DNA of 64,000 nt from contig NZ_KI421509.1 in the NCBI RefSeq assembly GCF_000473225.1, positions 2,010,434 to 2,074,433 on the forward strand, written 5' to 3'. Positions 29,377 through 46,960 of the stretch are shown piece by piece. Each line of letters starts with the position of its first letter. The stretch's first letter is position 1. The position numbers and the translations under genes were made by a program. This DNA comes from Sedimentitalea nanhaiensis DSM 24252 (lineage in GTDB: Bacteria > Pseudomonadota > Alphaproteobacteria > Rhodobacterales > Rhodobacteraceae). Below the pieces are notes generated by a model. It searched no databases. It saw only the letters and a list, made by a program, of their open reading frames with translations, and was not told where the DNA came from.

Positions 29377-29409
29377 AAACAAGAAAACCCCGCGCCTTTC
29401 GGCGCGGGG
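29377..29409 (-). terminator. rpoC rho-independent terminator
   Basis: On the minus strand CCCCGCGCC, a GAAA tetraloop and GGCGCGGGG form a 9-base stem followed by TTTTCTTGTTTT. It lies about 30 bases after the rpoC stop and immediately before the integrase remnant. Confidence 0.9.
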
Positions 29410-29438
29410 CAAAGGCCGCCCGACATAAGCTAACAGGC

Positions 29439-33680
<4,242 letters not shown>

Positions 33681-33714
33681 TTTGCGTCCTTACAAATTGG
33701 GATGGGATGAGTGT

Positions 33715-33729
33715 GGGGCGAGACCGCCC

Positions 33730-33730
<1 letters not shown>
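33715..33730. repeat. GGGGCG/CGCCCC palindrome at the rpoB-rpoC junction
   Basis: GGGGCG-AGAC-CGCCCC touches the rpoB stop codon. It belongs to the same type as the palindromes between fusA and tuf. It may act as an RNA processing signal or be a dispersed repeat. Confidence 0.4.
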
Positions 33731-37875
<4,145 letters not shown>

Positions 37876-38001
37876 CTTTCGAATTTCTCACCGGTCAAGG
37901 ATGCCGTCGGGCCTCGGCTCCCTGCCCATACGAGACAGCGCGTTCGGATCAATTCATGGCCGCCGTCCCGAATGGCAGCCTCCCGATCCCGTGAACCACG
38001 C

Positions 38002-38102
38002 CTTAGAAAACGCTTTGTCTATCAAAGCCCTTTCTAAGACAGGTTCGGCTGGACCCGGATTTCTCCAGGTCCAGCCAAATTTGCATGGTGGGAAAACCCA
38101 CC
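38002..38102 (-). promoter_or_regulatory. Attenuator/processing hairpins in the rplL-rpoB spacer
   Basis: Three stems in a row: GGTGGG-TTTT-CCCACC (38087-38102), a 9-base stem GGCTGGACC/GGTCCAGCC (38047-38076), and CTTAGAAA/TTTCTAAG enclosing GCTTTG/CAAAGC (38002-38038). In E. coli the equivalent spacer holds an attenuator and an RNase III site that set the ratio of L7/L12 to RNA polymerase; a similar role is inferred. Confidence 0.55.
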
Positions 38103-38109
38103 GAGCGGC

Positions 38110-38484
38110 TTAGGCCACTTCGACTTCTGCGCCAGCTGCTTCCAGCTTGGCTTTGACGTCTTCGGCTTCTTCTTTCGAGACGCCTTCTTTGATCTTGCCG
38201 CCGGCTTCGACCAGGTCCTTGGCTTCTTTCAGGCCCAGACCGGTGAGACCGCGAACTTCTTTGATCACGTTGATTTTCGAACCGCCGGCGTTCTTCAGAA
38301 CGACGTCGAATTCGGTTTGCTCTTCCTCGGCTGCGCCACCGGCGTCAGCAGGACCGGCCATCATGACAGCGCCGCCAGCAGCGGGCTCGATGCCGTATTC
38401 ATCCTTGAGGATGGTTTTCAGTTCTTGTGCTTCAAGCAGGGTCAGACCAACGATCTCTTCTGCCAGTTTCTTCAGATCAGCCAT
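38110..38484 (-). CDS. rplL: 50S ribosomal protein L7/L12
   Basis: Stalk protein bL12 that recruits translational GTPases. The 124 residues show the N-terminal dimerisation helices ([20 protein letters not shown]), an Ala/Gly-rich hinge (about 38-55) and the C-terminal factor-binding domain with [20 protein letters not shown]. It follows rplJ by about 75 bases and precedes rpoB across an attenuator-like spacer. Confidence 0.98.
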   Translation of the reverse strand: MADLKKLAEEIVGLTLLEAQELKTILKDEYGIEPAAGGAVMMAGPADAGGAAEEEQTEFDVVLKNAGGSKINVIKEVRGLTGLGLKEAKDLVEAGGKIKEGVSKEEAEDVKAKLEAAGAEVEVA

Positions 38485-38558
38485 TGTATCAGCTCTTTCC
38501 GTTTACAGTTCGTGTGTTCCAACGACGCGTGTCAATCACGTGCCGGACTTTACGTTGC

Positions 38559-39074
38559 TCAGGCGGCCGCCTTGTCCTCGATGGTGGACAAGATGGACGC
38601 GATGTTGCTTGCAGGTGCGCCAATGGCACCGGCGATGTTGCTTGCGGGCGCACCGATCATGCCTGCGATGGTAGCGATAAGCTCCTCGCGCGACGGCATT
38701 TTCGACACGGCCTGAACACCGGCCCGGTCCAACGCATTCTCACCCATTGCGCCGCCAAGAATCTCAAACTTCTTGTTTTCCTTGGCGAAATCCTCGGCCA
38801 CCTTGGCTGCTGCCACTGGGTCCTCGGAATAGGTCAGAACGGTCATGCCCGTCAGGAGCGATGTGATGGATTCACACGGCTTACCCTCAAGGGCGATCTT
38901 GGCGAGCCTGTTCTTGGCAACACGCACAGACCCACCCGCTTCGCGTGCACGCGCGCGCAGGTCCTGCATCTCAGCAACTGTCAGTCCGACGTAGTGGCTT
39001 ACCACGACGACGCCAGAGCTTTCAAAGATCTGGCCGAGTTCCTCGACCACTTTCTCTTTCTGGGCTCTATCCAC
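38559..39074 (-). CDS. rplJ: 50S ribosomal protein L10
   Basis: Ribosomal protein uL10, the stalk base binding several L12 dimers; in many bacteria L10-L12 represses its own mRNA. The 171 residues have [19 protein letters not shown] and [14 protein letters not shown]. An Ala-rich C-terminus provides the extended L12-binding helix. The leader between rplA and rplJ contains hairpins. Confidence 0.97.
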   Translation of the reverse strand: MDRAQKEKVVEELGQIFESSGVVVVSHYVGLTVAEMQDLRARAREAGGSVRVAKNRLAKIALEGKPCESITSLLTGMTVLTYSEDPVAAAKVAEDFAKENKKFEILGGAMGENALDRAGVQAVSKMPSREELIATIAGMIGAPASNIAGAIGAPASNIASILSTIEDKAAA

Positions 39075-39313
39075 AGTTTCACTCCAAGTATGGGGGTTTC
39101 CCCCCGGCTCTCACTTCACCCCGGCGATACCGGGGCATCGGGTCCAATTTCAGGGTCCCGAGCCAAAACCACCCGAAGGTGCAGAATGTCTCGTTTCCCA
39201 TCTCGGGAAGGAATTATTCAGGGCGAGCCCCGAACCCTCCGTCTCGGACAGAACAGGGCCGATAAACTGGCCCTGCCATCTGAGGCCAAAGCCCCAAATT
39301 CTGTATGCCGGCC
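39075..39313 (-). promoter_or_regulatory. rplJ leader with hairpins, candidate L10 leader
   Basis: The 240-base spacer between rplA and rplJ holds CAGGGCC/GGCCCTG (39254-39275), an imperfect GGGACCC/GGACCC-type repeat (39138-39161) and CCCCGG-CGATA-CCGGGG (39119-39135). Position and structure match the autoregulatory L10 leader known in other bacteria; the fold itself was not computed. Confidence 0.5.
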
Positions 39314-40012
39314 TTATTCGCCGGTTGCATTGCCCACGTCGATGCTGACGCCCGGGCCCATGGTCGAGGTGATGAAGATCTTCTTCATATACGTCCCCTT
39401 GGCACCGGCCGGCTTGGCCCTGGCGACAGCACCGATAAAGGCGCGGACATTTTCGACCAGCTTGGCTTCGTCAAACGAGGCCTTGCCGACACCCGCATGA
39501 ACCACACCGGCTTTTTCGGCCTTGAACTGAACTTCCCCGCCTTTGGCGGCCGCGACGGCGGCAGCCACGTCCATGGTCACCGTACCAACCTTGGGGTTCG
39601 GCATCAGGTTACGCGGGCCCAGAACCTTGCCCAGACGGCCAACGACCGGCATCATGTCGGGGGTCGCAATACAGCGATCGAACTCGATCTTGCCACCCTG
39701 CACGATCTCCATCAGATCTTCAGCACCGACGATGTCGGCACCGGCAGCCTGCGCTTCTTCGGCCTTGGGGCCACGGGCAAACACGGCAACGCGCACGGTC
39801 TTTCCGGTGCCATTGGGCAAACCGACTACGCCGCGAACCATCTGGTCAGCGTGACGCGGATCAACACCCAGATTCATGGCCAGCTCGACGGTTTCGTCGA
39901 ATTTCGCGTTGGCATTGCTTTTGACCAGGGCAACGGCCTCTTCAACCGACAGATTGTCCTTGCCGGCGAAAGCTTCGCGCGCAGCGCGGGTGCGTTTTCC
40001 AAGCTTTGCCAT
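39314..40012 (-). CDS. rplA: 50S ribosomal protein L1
   Basis: Ribosomal protein uL1 of the mobile L1 stalk, which guides deacylated tRNA out of the E site. The 232 residues include [42 protein letters not shown] and the C-terminal [18 protein letters not shown]. It starts one base after the rplK stop, so the two are coupled. Confidence 0.98.
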   Translation of the reverse strand: MAKLGKRTRAAREAFAGKDNLSVEEAVALVKSNANAKFDETVELAMNLGVDPRHADQMVRGVVGLPNGTGKTVRVAVFARGPKAEEAQAAGADIVGAEDLMEIVQGGKIEFDRCIATPDMMPVVGRLGKVLGPRNLMPNPKVGTVTMDVAAAVAAAKGGEVQFKAEKAGVVHAGVGKASFDEAKLVENVRAFIGAVARAKPAGAKGTYMKKIFITSTMGPGVSIDVGNATGE

Positions 40013-40013
40013 C

Positions 40014-40439
40014 TTACTTCACCTCAATGCCCATGGACCGGGCAGAGCCCAGGATGATCTGCATAGCGCCTTCGATATCGTTGGCGTTCAGATCCTTCAT
40101 TTTCGCTTCGGCGATTTCCTTGACCTGCGCAGCAGTCACCGAGCCGACGATTTCGCGCGACGGCGTCTTGGCACCGGATTTCAGCTTGGCCGCCTTCTTC
40201 AGGTAAAAGGACGCCGGGGGCGTCTTGATGTCCATGGTAAAGGACTTGTCCTGATAGTAGGTGATCACGGTCGGGCAAGGGGCACCCGGCTCCATGTCTG
40301 CGGTCTTGGCGTTGAACGCCTTGCAGAATTCCATGATGTTGATGCCGCGCTGACCCAGAGCCGGCCCAACGGGGGGCGACGGGTTCGCTTGCCCGGCGGG
40401 CACCTGCAGCTTCATGCTGCCAACGAGTTTCTTGGCCAT
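40014..40439 (-). CDS. rplK: 50S ribosomal protein L11
   Basis: Ribosomal protein uL11, part of the GTPase-associated centre and needed for the stringent response. The 141 residues start [20 protein letters not shown] and include [22 protein letters not shown]. Normal length. It follows nusG across a spacer with small palindromes. Confidence 0.98.
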   Translation of the reverse strand: MAKKLVGSMKLQVPAGQANPSPPVGPALGQRGINIMEFCKAFNAKTADMEPGAPCPTVITYYQDKSFTMDIKTPPASFYLKKAAKLKSGAKTPSREIVGSVTAAQVKEIAEAKMKDLNANDIEGAMQIILGSARSMGIEVK

Positions 40440-40540
40440 TGGCCTTCTCCTTTTTCCAACACCGTCAGGGCGCGCCCATCAGGTTTTTGTCGTTGTGGTC
40501 CGGTTCGGGCATCGCGACGCCCTCGCCTCCCACAGTAAAG

Positions 40541-40573
40541 CGGCAGTTGCCTGCCGCCGACGGGCAAGGCCCG
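40541..40573. repeat. Palindromes in the nusG-rplK spacer
   Basis: CGGCAG-TTGC-CTGCCG (40541-40556) is followed by CGGGC-AAG-GCCCG (40561-40573), just after the nusG stop on the minus strand. They resemble the short G+C-rich palindromes in other spacers of this block and could be weak terminators. Confidence 0.4.
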
Positions 40574-40581
40574 CCGTACAC

Positions 40582-41115
40582 TCAGATCTGCTTGGTGACC
40601 TGAGTGAATTCCAGTTCGACCGGGGTTTCGCGGCCGAAGATCGACACCGACACCTTCAGGCGCTGGTTGTCGTCGTCCACTTGCTCGATCATGCCGTCGA
40701 AATCTTCAAACGGGCCATCGTTGACCTTGACCTTCTCGCCCACTTCATAGTGGACCAGGGTGCGCGGTGCCTCTTCGCCTTCCTGCACACGATTCATAAT
40801 CGCGTTCAGTTCAGCATCCCGCATCGGCATCGGCCGACCCTGCGGCCCCAGAAAGCCGGTGACCCGATTGATCGAGTTGATCAGGTGATAGCCCTGATCC
40901 GACATTTCCATATGCACCAGAACGTACCCCGGCATGAACCGGCGCTCGGTCGTAACCTTCTTGCCCCGACGGACCTCAATCACCTCTTCGGTCGGCACCA
41001 GAACTTCGTCTATCTCGTCCTCGAGACCGTGCTCGGCGGCCGAAGTACGGATTTGTTCGGCGATCTTTTTCTCGAAGTTCGAGAGAACACTGACCGAGTA
41101 CCACCGTTTCGCCAT
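40582..41115 (-). CDS. nusG: Transcription termination/antitermination protein NusG
   Basis: NusG, 177 residues, binds RNA polymerase through its N-terminal domain and ribosomal S10 or Rho through the C-terminal KOW domain. Visible are [20 protein letters not shown] at the start, the [14 protein letters not shown] motif, and the KOW motif [19 protein letters not shown]. Order secE-nusG-rplK is standard. Confidence 0.98.
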   Translation of the reverse strand: MAKRWYSVSVLSNFEKKIAEQIRTSAAEHGLEDEIDEVLVPTEEVIEVRRGKKVTTERRFMPGYVLVHMEMSDQGYHLINSINRVTGFLGPQGRPMPMRDAELNAIMNRVQEGEEAPRTLVHYEVGEKVKVNDGPFEDFDGMIEQVDDDNQRLKVSVSIFGRETPVELEFTQVTKQI

Positions 41116-41330
41116 GAAGCTTGCCGTCCTTGTCCTGCCCGGCCCGCCACTACGCGTTCGCCGATATCTCTAAATCTTTCAAACGGTTGTCCCGCCTACC
41201 CCGTAATAAAAATCGGCGCGCAACACGAATCGCCGCACGCCATTATCCAAGGTTGGGCGTCACCTAACCGCCAATCGCCAATTGTGCAAGGGGCCTCACG
41301 CCGAATTGTGGCGGCCCACTTGCGCTCCGG

Positions 41331-41528
41331 TTAGCCGAACAGAGTCAGCACGCCCTGCAATCCGCTGCGAATCAGGATGTCCACCAGCGCAAAGAACAGT
41401 CCGGTCAAGGCCGCCATGACAAAGACCATCACCGTGGTCAGAAACACCTCGCGACGGGTCGGCCAGACGACTTTCGCGACTTCGCCGCGGACCTGCTGGA
41501 TGAACTGTATCGGGTTGGTTGTGGCCAT
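41331..41528 (-). CDS. secE: Preprotein translocase subunit SecE
   Basis: Short single-helix SecE of 65 residues typical of alphaproteobacteria: an amphipathic N-terminal part (FIQQVRGEVAKVVWPTRREV) followed by one membrane helix (about 31-52). It clamps SecY in the inner-membrane translocon. The ATG at 41528 (MATTNPIQF) is chosen over a longer frame. It lies between tRNA-Trp and nusG. Confidence 0.95.
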   Translation of the reverse strand: MATTNPIQFIQQVRGEVAKVVWPTRREVFLTTVMVFVMAALTGLFFALVDILIRSGLQGVLTLFG

Positions 41529-41635
41529 GCGCACATTCTTTCTGCTTGCGGATGGCTGGCACATAACGGTCCCTGCGGGTGAATTCAAGCCCGGCAAGCG
41601 CCACTTGGCCAGACCGATCACGTCTGTATCGGTCC

Positions 41636-41711
<76 letters not shown>

Positions 41712-41871
41712 AGGACCGGGGCTTTCCTAAGCCAGCGCAGGCGGCGGGGCAAGAGGGAATCTGGCTCCTTGCGACGACCAGCCCCGGTGAAGCCGGCAGG
41801 AAAATATCCCGGCCCATTCCCGTTCACGGTTCAATTGCGTATGAGTTGCGAAATCGACAGGAGTAATCTGG

Positions 41872-42567
41872 GTGAGTTTGCGCAAAAAGATCGCCGACAG
41901 TGCGTGGTTCAACAATACCATCGAAGGCGTCTTTGCCGCCTATATCCGCTTTGCCCACCGCAGCTCGACTTGGGAGCGCATCGGTTTTGAGGACATGGAC
42001 GATGCCGTACGGACCGGCGAACCAGTCATCATGGCCCTTTGGCATCAGCGTCTGATGATGTCGCCCTACATGTTTGACAGCACCCTCGGCCCCTTCTGCT
42101 CGCTGACGTCCTCGGCACGGGCCGGTAGCATGGTGGGGCGGCTACTGGGCCGCTTTGGGTTCGATACTGTGCCAATGTCCAGTCACAAACGCCACGTTGC
42201 CCTATCACGTCAGGTGCTGGGCAAAATCCGTGACGGCTATTCCATCGGCATCGCCACCGATGGACCCCGAGGCCCGGCCCGCATTGCGTCGACTGTCCCG
42301 TTGGTCTGGGCGCGCGCCTCTGGAAAGCGCATTTTTGTTGTCAGCTATTCTGCCCGCCGCCAAATCACCTTGCCGACTTGGGACCGCCTCACACTGCCGG
42401 CACCTTTCACCAAAGGCGTTTTGATGTGCCGCGAATGGAAACAGCCGGTGCCGCGCAAGGCATCCGAAGACGAAATCGAAGCACTGCGTCTGCACCTTCA
42501 GGCAGCGCTGGACGAGATCACCGACGCGGCAGATGTCACGGCGCGGGGTCGGCCTGACCGATGCTGA
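41872..42567 (+). CDS. DUF374 lysophospholipid acyltransferase family protein
   Basis: A 231-residue protein of the DUF374 (LPLAT-like) group, thought to acylate lipid A or related lipids at the inner membrane. It contains VIMALWHQRLMMSPY, an ARAGSMVGRLLGRFG segment and the IGIATDGPRGPARIASTVP motif characteristic of the family. The start is GTG at 41872 with AGGAG about 9 bases upstream. It is divergent from tRNA-Trp-secE and stands alone. Confidence 0.8.
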   Translation: MSLRKKIADSAWFNNTIEGVFAAYIRFAHRSSTWERIGFEDMDDAVRTGEPVIMALWHQRLMMSPYMFDSTLGPFCSLTSSARAGSMVGRLLGRFGFDTVPMSSHKRHVALSRQVLGKIRDGYSIGIATDGPRGPARIASTVPLVWARASGKRIFVVSYSARRQITLPTWDRLTLPAPFTKGVLMCREWKQPVPRKASEDEIEALRLHLQAALDEITDAADVTARGRPDRC

Positions 42568-42984
42568 CAGTCACAGACTCGAGCGCCGTCAAATCCGCCC
42601 CACACATCGCGGCCTTGTCGCGCAGAATGCTTGCAACCGGTCGATTCCGCCACCCGATCCGCAACAGTCGCGACACCGCCCATTCATCAGACCGCGAACA
42701 CTTCCCGGTCGGCGGGACGCTGGTCAAGGCGTGGGCTGCCATGAACGGCTCGCAGCCCAGAGACTGCACGGCGGCGCCATTCGATGCCGACGATCCCGGC
42801 GCGCCACCACCAGCCGACGAGACCTCTGCAGACACCGATCCTCCCCAAGTATTTTGACCCCCATGCGGCACCCAGCACATCGCACCCCAAGGGGTACAGG
42901 TCCTGAAGCCACGCTGGCTTGACGCCTTATGAATATGCTAACCGGTCAAATGGCGCAAACTTGATTGGCTTCAAAGCTGGGTAT
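42568..42984. other. Gap between acyltransferase and sugar operon end
   Basis: About 415 bases. Overlapping frames of roughly 100 codons exist on both strands, but the translations are unremarkable and no start signal stands out. A small AAGCCA-CGC-TGGCTT hairpin (42906-42920) could terminate the minus-strand sugar operon. This is also the boundary between housekeeping genes and the catabolic island. Confidence 0.4.
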
Positions 42985-43839
42985 TCAGCTAACAGGCACT
43001 CCGAAAAGTTCGCTTGCGTTGCCATTCCCGATGGCGCTGGCTTCGTCTGCTGACAATGTGCCGAGCAGTGATTGTGTCACATCCAGCCAGTCCGGCAAGC
43101 CATTGGCCAGTTCGACAACCGGCCAGTCGCTGCCCCAGACCATGCGTGACGGGCCGAAGGTGTCGAGCACGTGATCGACATAGGGCTGAATTGCCACCTG
43201 TGTGGCCTCGCCCGGCGCACAATAGGCCAGTAGCCCTGACAGCTTGCAATAGACGTTTGGGAGTTCGGCCAGTGCCGCGATATCCTCACGCCATGGGTCC
43301 AGCCCTCCGCCGGCAATATCGGGCACACCGCAGTGGTTCAGGACAATCGTGGTATTGTCACAGGCGCGCGCCAGATCTGCACCAAGCTGGAGTTGCTTGG
43401 GCAGCATACACAGGTCAAATGGCTTACCGTGATCACCCAACTTGCGAATATTGGCGCGGAAGGTGGCTGCCGTTGACAATTCATCGGGCATGACATGCAG
43501 GATACGGCGGTAACCCACGACCCCCAGTTCCTCGCATTCATCCAGCCAGTCGGAAAACCCGACATCTTCTTCCGGTCGGCACGAGGCGATCAGGCCGAGG
43601 ATACCGCTGCCCTCTTGGCTGGCGAGATCGGCAACATGGCGGGTCTCGGCCTGATAGTCAGCATCATCAACACCCGTTTCCATGAACAATGCGCCCGCGA
43701 CGTCGCGGCCGACCGTCAATTCGGCGTAACGTTCCAGCGAAAATGTCTTGTTCGCCAAGGGGGGAATATCAGCGGTCCAGCCATATCCGGCAATATCGGG
43801 ATAGATAAGATGCTGATGCGTGTCGATAAGTCTGACCAT
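42985..43839 (-). CDS. Amidohydrolase family protein, L-fuconolactonase-like
   Basis: A 284-residue TIM-barrel metal hydrolase of the amidohydrolase-2 group. Metal and active-site motifs are DTHQH at 6-10, a conserved VLNHCGVPD histidine and VWGSDWPV near the C-terminus. Relatives hydrolyse sugar lactones such as L-fucono-1,5-lactone to the acid, which fits the neighbours: mutarotase, acid-sugar dehydratases, SDR and FAH hydrolase. It is the last gene of the long minus-strand sugar operon, 11 bases after the FAH gene. Exact substrate is inferred from context only. Confidence 0.75.
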   Translation of the reverse strand: MVRLIDTHQHLIYPDIAGYGWTADIPPLANKTFSLERYAELTVGRDVAGALFMETGVDDADYQAETRHVADLASQEGSGILGLIASCRPEEDVGFSDWLDECEELGVVGYRRILHVMPDELSTAATFRANIRKLGDHGKPFDLCMLPKQLQLGADLARACDNTTIVLNHCGVPDIAGGGLDPWREDIAALAELPNVYCKLSGLLAYCAPGEATQVAIQPYVDHVLDTFGPSRMVWGSDWPVVELANGLPDWLDVTQSLLGTLSADEASAIGNGNASELFGVPVS

Positions 43840-43850
43840 CAGGTTGGCTC

Positions 43851-44699
43851 CTATTCCGGGTCGGTAATCGCCTGTTGTTTCTGTCGACCAAGCCCCTCAA
43901 TGCCCAGTTCAACGACGTCACCAGGACGCAGGTATTGCGGCGGGGTCTGCCCCATGCCAACACCCGGAGGCGTACCGGTCGAGATCACATCGCCTGGCTG
44001 CAAGGACATGAACTGGCTGAGGTAACTCACCAGATGCGCGACGCCATAGACCATGGTTGCGGTGGACCCGTCCTGCATTTTTTTGCCGTTCACGGTCAGC
44101 CACATCGACAGGTTCTGAGGATCCGCGACCTCGTCTTTGGTGACCAGCCACGGGCCGATCTGACCGTAGTTGTCGCAACTTTTTCCTTTGGTCCACTGGC
44201 CCTCACGCTCGATTTGAAAGGCGCGTTCCGACACATCGTTGGTCACGGCATATCCGGCCACATAATCCAGCGCGTCCGCCTCTGAGACATATTTCGCGCG
44301 CTTTCCGATGATAACTGCCAGCTCAACCTCCCAGTCGGTTTTCTCGGATCCGCGCGGGATGATGATCGGATCGTCCGGACCGCAGATTGCGCTGGTGGCT
44401 TTCATGAACATCACTGGCTCGGGTGGCACATCCATACCGCTTTCAGCGGCGTGATCGGCATAGTTCAGACCGATACAGATGAATTTTCCGGTGCCGGAGA
44501 CACAGGGCCCCAGACGTGTGTCTGCGGGCACTTGGGGCAACCGGGTCAGATCAGCCGCTGCAATAGCGGCCAGTCCCTGATCCGAGAGTGTATCGCCCGC
44601 AATATCATCTACCACAGATGACAGATCCCGGATCACACCTTTGGCATCCAGAATACCGGGTTTTTCGGCGCCTTCAGGGCCAAATCGAAGAAGTTTCAT
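43851..44699 (-). CDS. Fumarylacetoacetate hydrolase (FAH) family protein
   Basis: A 282-residue enzyme of the FAH superfamily. Visible are the substrate and metal motifs GLNYADHAAE, EKTDWEVELAVIIGK (metal glutamates), NDVSERAFQ (metal aspartate), GKSCDNYGQIGPW and ISTGTPPGVG. In the non-phosphorylative L-rhamnose/L-fucose routes a member of this family (LRA6-like) cleaves 2,4-diketo-3-deoxy acids to pyruvate and lactate. The adjacent SDR could make that diketo acid. The ATG at 44699 with upstream AAGGAC is chosen over a longer frame. Confidence 0.8.
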   Translation of the reverse strand: MKLLRFGPEGAEKPGILDAKGVIRDLSSVVDDIAGDTLSDQGLAAIAAADLTRLPQVPADTRLGPCVSGTGKFICIGLNYADHAAESGMDVPPEPVMFMKATSAICGPDDPIIIPRGSEKTDWEVELAVIIGKRAKYVSEADALDYVAGYAVTNDVSERAFQIEREGQWTKGKSCDNYGQIGPWLVTKDEVADPQNLSMWLTVNGKKMQDGSTATMVYGVAHLVSYLSQFMSLQPGDVISTGTPPGVGMGQTPPQYLRPGDVVELGIEGLGRQKQQAITDPE

Positions 44700-44710
44700 T
44701 GTTTTAGTCC

Positions 44711-45448
44711 TTATGTATTGGCCCAACCGCCATCGATGACATGGGCCTGACCGGTTGTGTATGCACTTTCGTTTGACGCCAGATAGACCGCTAGGGCTGC
44801 GATCTCTTCGGCTTTTCCGATACGTCCGATGGGCTGTCGCGCTATAAAGGCCGCGCGGGCTACTTCATAGTCACCGGTATCTTTCAAACGCTGTTCAAGC
44901 GACGGGCTTTCCACTGTCCCAGGACAGATCGCATTGCAGCGCACGCCCTGCGTAACGAAGTCCGCGGCAATTGCTTTCGTCATGCCAATCACCGCCGCCT
45001 TGGTCGTGCCATAGACGAACCGGTTTGGCGCTGCGATGACAGAGGACGCCACCGAGGACATGTTGATGATCGAGCCTTCGCCGCGCTCTAACATGGCCGG
45101 TAAAAACGCCCGGCACATCCGGTACATGGCGGTGACATTTAGATCGTTTGAAAAGGCCCATTGATCCTCGTCGCAGTCCAGAATTGTGCCATTGGCCACA
45201 AACCCAGCGCAGTTGAAAAGCACATCAACACCCCCAGTGGCCTTAAGAGCGTCCCCGATCGAGGTCGGATCGGTTACATCAAGCTTCAGTGTCTGACAAC
45301 CCAGCTCTGCCAGTTCGCCCAGTGCGGTTTCGTTCACATCGCTTGCAAATACCTTTGCGCCCTCGGATTGCATTGCCAGCGCTGAGGCGCGCCCGATCCC
45401 CTGACCGGCAGCGGTTACAAGGCAGGTTTTTCCTTCAAGTCGTCCCAT
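44711..45448 (-). CDS. SDR family oxidoreductase, 2-keto-3-deoxy-L-fuconate dehydrogenase-like
   Basis: A 245-residue classical short-chain dehydrogenase. The NAD-binding TAAGQGIG motif lies at 12-19, followed by FNCAGF, the serine-rich SSVASSV strand and catalytic Tyr146-Lys150 (YGTTK). The sequence closely resembles the DHRS6/BDH2-type group that includes bacterial 2-keto-3-deoxy-L-fuconate 4-dehydrogenase. That enzyme's diketo product is the expected substrate of the FAH protein encoded just downstream. The start at 45448 has AAGGA six bases upstream. Confidence 0.8.
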   Translation of the reverse strand: MGRLEGKTCLVTAAGQGIGRASALAMQSEGAKVFASDVNETALGELAELGCQTLKLDVTDPTSIGDALKATGGVDVLFNCAGFVANGTILDCDEDQWAFSNDLNVTAMYRMCRAFLPAMLERGEGSIINMSSVASSVIAAPNRFVYGTTKAAVIGMTKAIAADFVTQGVRCNAICPGTVESPSLEQRLKDTGDYEVARAAFIARQPIGRIGKAEEIAALAVYLASNESAYTTGQAHVIDGGWANT

Positions 45449-45461
45449 TTCGTATCCTTCT

Positions 45462-46652
45462 TCAGGCCGGCAAACATGCCGGACCAATCGGTTCAAATGT
45501 CTTGTAAGTCAGAATGAACTCCTGATGCCCAAGCTGTTCGGATTTTGTAGGCTGGCCTGCAGCGACACTTTCAACCATCGCCACGATCTCATTGCCAACC
45601 GCGTCAATATCGGCGTCACCAGAAATGATCCGGCCTGCGTTGATATCCATGTCCTCGTGCAGGCGGTCATACATCTCGGGGTTGGCCGCAACTTTGATGA
45701 CCGGTGAGATGGCCGAACCGACCACCGACCCACGCCCGGTGACGAAGATCGTCATATGCGCCCCCGAGGCCATCATCTCGACGATCTCGGCATTGTCCGA
45801 GATGTTGGGAAAGCCGAATTGCACGGGGCCGTCGGGGACCACATCCATCAGGTAAAGCCCGCCCTTCGTTGGAATATCCCCCGGCTTGATTAGCCCGGAT
45901 ATGGGAGATGCACCGGATTTGGCATATGCACCCATCGACTTTTCCTCGATCGTGGACAGCCCGCCATCGGCATTGCCCGAGGCGAAACTGCCAAAACCTA
46001 GCGCGGCGTAGTAACGCGCGGCCTTCTCGACCGAAGCGCGCAACTCTACCGACAGTTCAGGGGTGGCCGCACGGCTGGACATGATGTCCTCACAACCGAT
46101 CAACTCGCCTGTTTCCTCAAAGATGCATGTGGCCCCGGCGGCGACAAGCCGGTCGAATGCCCGCCCGGTGGCCGGGTTGCCCGAGATGCCGCTGGTCCCG
46201 TCAGATCCGCCACACACTGTGCCGACGATCAGATCGGACAGGTCCAACGGAACACGGGGGGTGTCCGCAAGATCGGCTATCGCTTGCATCACAAAAGCCT
46301 GCCCGCGTTTGATCGCGCTCAACGTGCCGCCGGTTTTCTGGATCACCAGCGTCTCGACCGGGCGGCCGCTGTCTCGTACGATTTTTTCAAGCTGCATCCG
46401 ATTGAAGCTTTCACAGCCCAAAGACACCAACAGCACCGCGCCCACATTGGGATGGGTGCATAGCCGTTCCATCATTTTTTGGGCGTATTCATTGGGAAAA
46501 CAGCCGGGAAAGCCAATGACATGCGCCTGATCGCGATTGGGCCACGCAATTTCCCGCGCGACATGATGGGCGCATTCCACCAGATAGGCGACGACCACCT
46601 GATTGCGAATGCCTTTGCGCCCGTCCGAGCGTATAAATCCTTGCATGCTCAT
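45462..46652 (-). CDS. UxaA-type dehydratase, large (C-terminal) subunit
   Basis: A 396-residue member of the UxaA/GarD family, which dehydrates sugar acids such as altronate, galactarate or related acids. Start MSMQGFIRSDGRKGIRNQV is typical of the large part. Cysteines for an iron centre occur in GFPGCF, SLGCES, GTVCGGSDGTSG and elsewhere. It overlaps the small SAF-domain subunit gene by 4 bases; in many bacteria the two parts are fused. It is the second dehydratase type in this operon besides the enolase-superfamily member. Confidence 0.85.
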   Translation of the reverse strand: MSMQGFIRSDGRKGIRNQVVVAYLVECAHHVAREIAWPNRDQAHVIGFPGCFPNEYAQKMMERLCTHPNVGAVLLVSLGCESFNRMQLEKIVRDSGRPVETLVIQKTGGTLSAIKRGQAFVMQAIADLADTPRVPLDLSDLIVGTVCGGSDGTSGISGNPATGRAFDRLVAAGATCIFEETGELIGCEDIMSSRAATPELSVELRASVEKAARYYAALGFGSFASGNADGGLSTIEEKSMGAYAKSGASPISGLIKPGDIPTKGGLYLMDVVPDGPVQFGFPNISDNAEIVEMMASGAHMTIFVTGRGSVVGSAISPVIKVAANPEMYDRLHEDMDINAGRIISGDADIDAVGNEIVAMVESVAAGQPTKSEQLGHQEFILTYKTFEPIGPACLPA

Positions 46653-46957
46653 GCGATTTCCCCCGTATCCGTCAGCGCATAGGTCGGTGTGTAGTCACTT
46701 TTAATATTATGCAGATGAACGTGCTCTCCGACGGCAATCGCTTGTGTCGCAGAGCCAATCGGCACACCGTATTTCAGCACTTTATCACCGGCCTGCATTG
46801 GTGCGCGCGCCAGCTTGTGACCCATCGTAACCGCCTGCCCGAGCGTGATCGTTTCGGTCCCGATTTGCAGCACCTCGCCCGCCGCAATCGCGCAGCGCGC
46901 AACGGCGACTGTATCTTCGGTGTTCAGAACGATCAGGCGAGGATCAATTGCGGGCAT
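46649..46957 (-). CDS. UxaA-type dehydratase, small SAF-domain subunit
   Basis: A 102-residue protein matching the N-terminal SAF domain of altronate/galactarate dehydratases: LNTEDTVAVARCAIAAGEVL, then KYGVPIGSATQAIAVGEHVH and ending in a short tail. It pairs with the large subunit encoded next, with a 4-base overlap and thus coupled translation. It follows the RraA-family gene by 3 bases. Confidence 0.85.
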   Translation of the reverse strand: MPAIDPRLIVLNTEDTVAVARCAIAAGEVLQIGTETITLGQAVTMGHKLARAPMQAGDKVLKYGVPIGSATQAIAVGEHVHLHNIKSDYTPTYALTDTGEIA

Positions 46958-46960
46958 GGA

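Noticed and set aside
42536..42880. 114-codon minus-strand frame between acyltransferase and sugar operon
   Set aside because: Overlaps the acyltransferase 3' end and a similar-sized plus-strand frame; no family resemblance.
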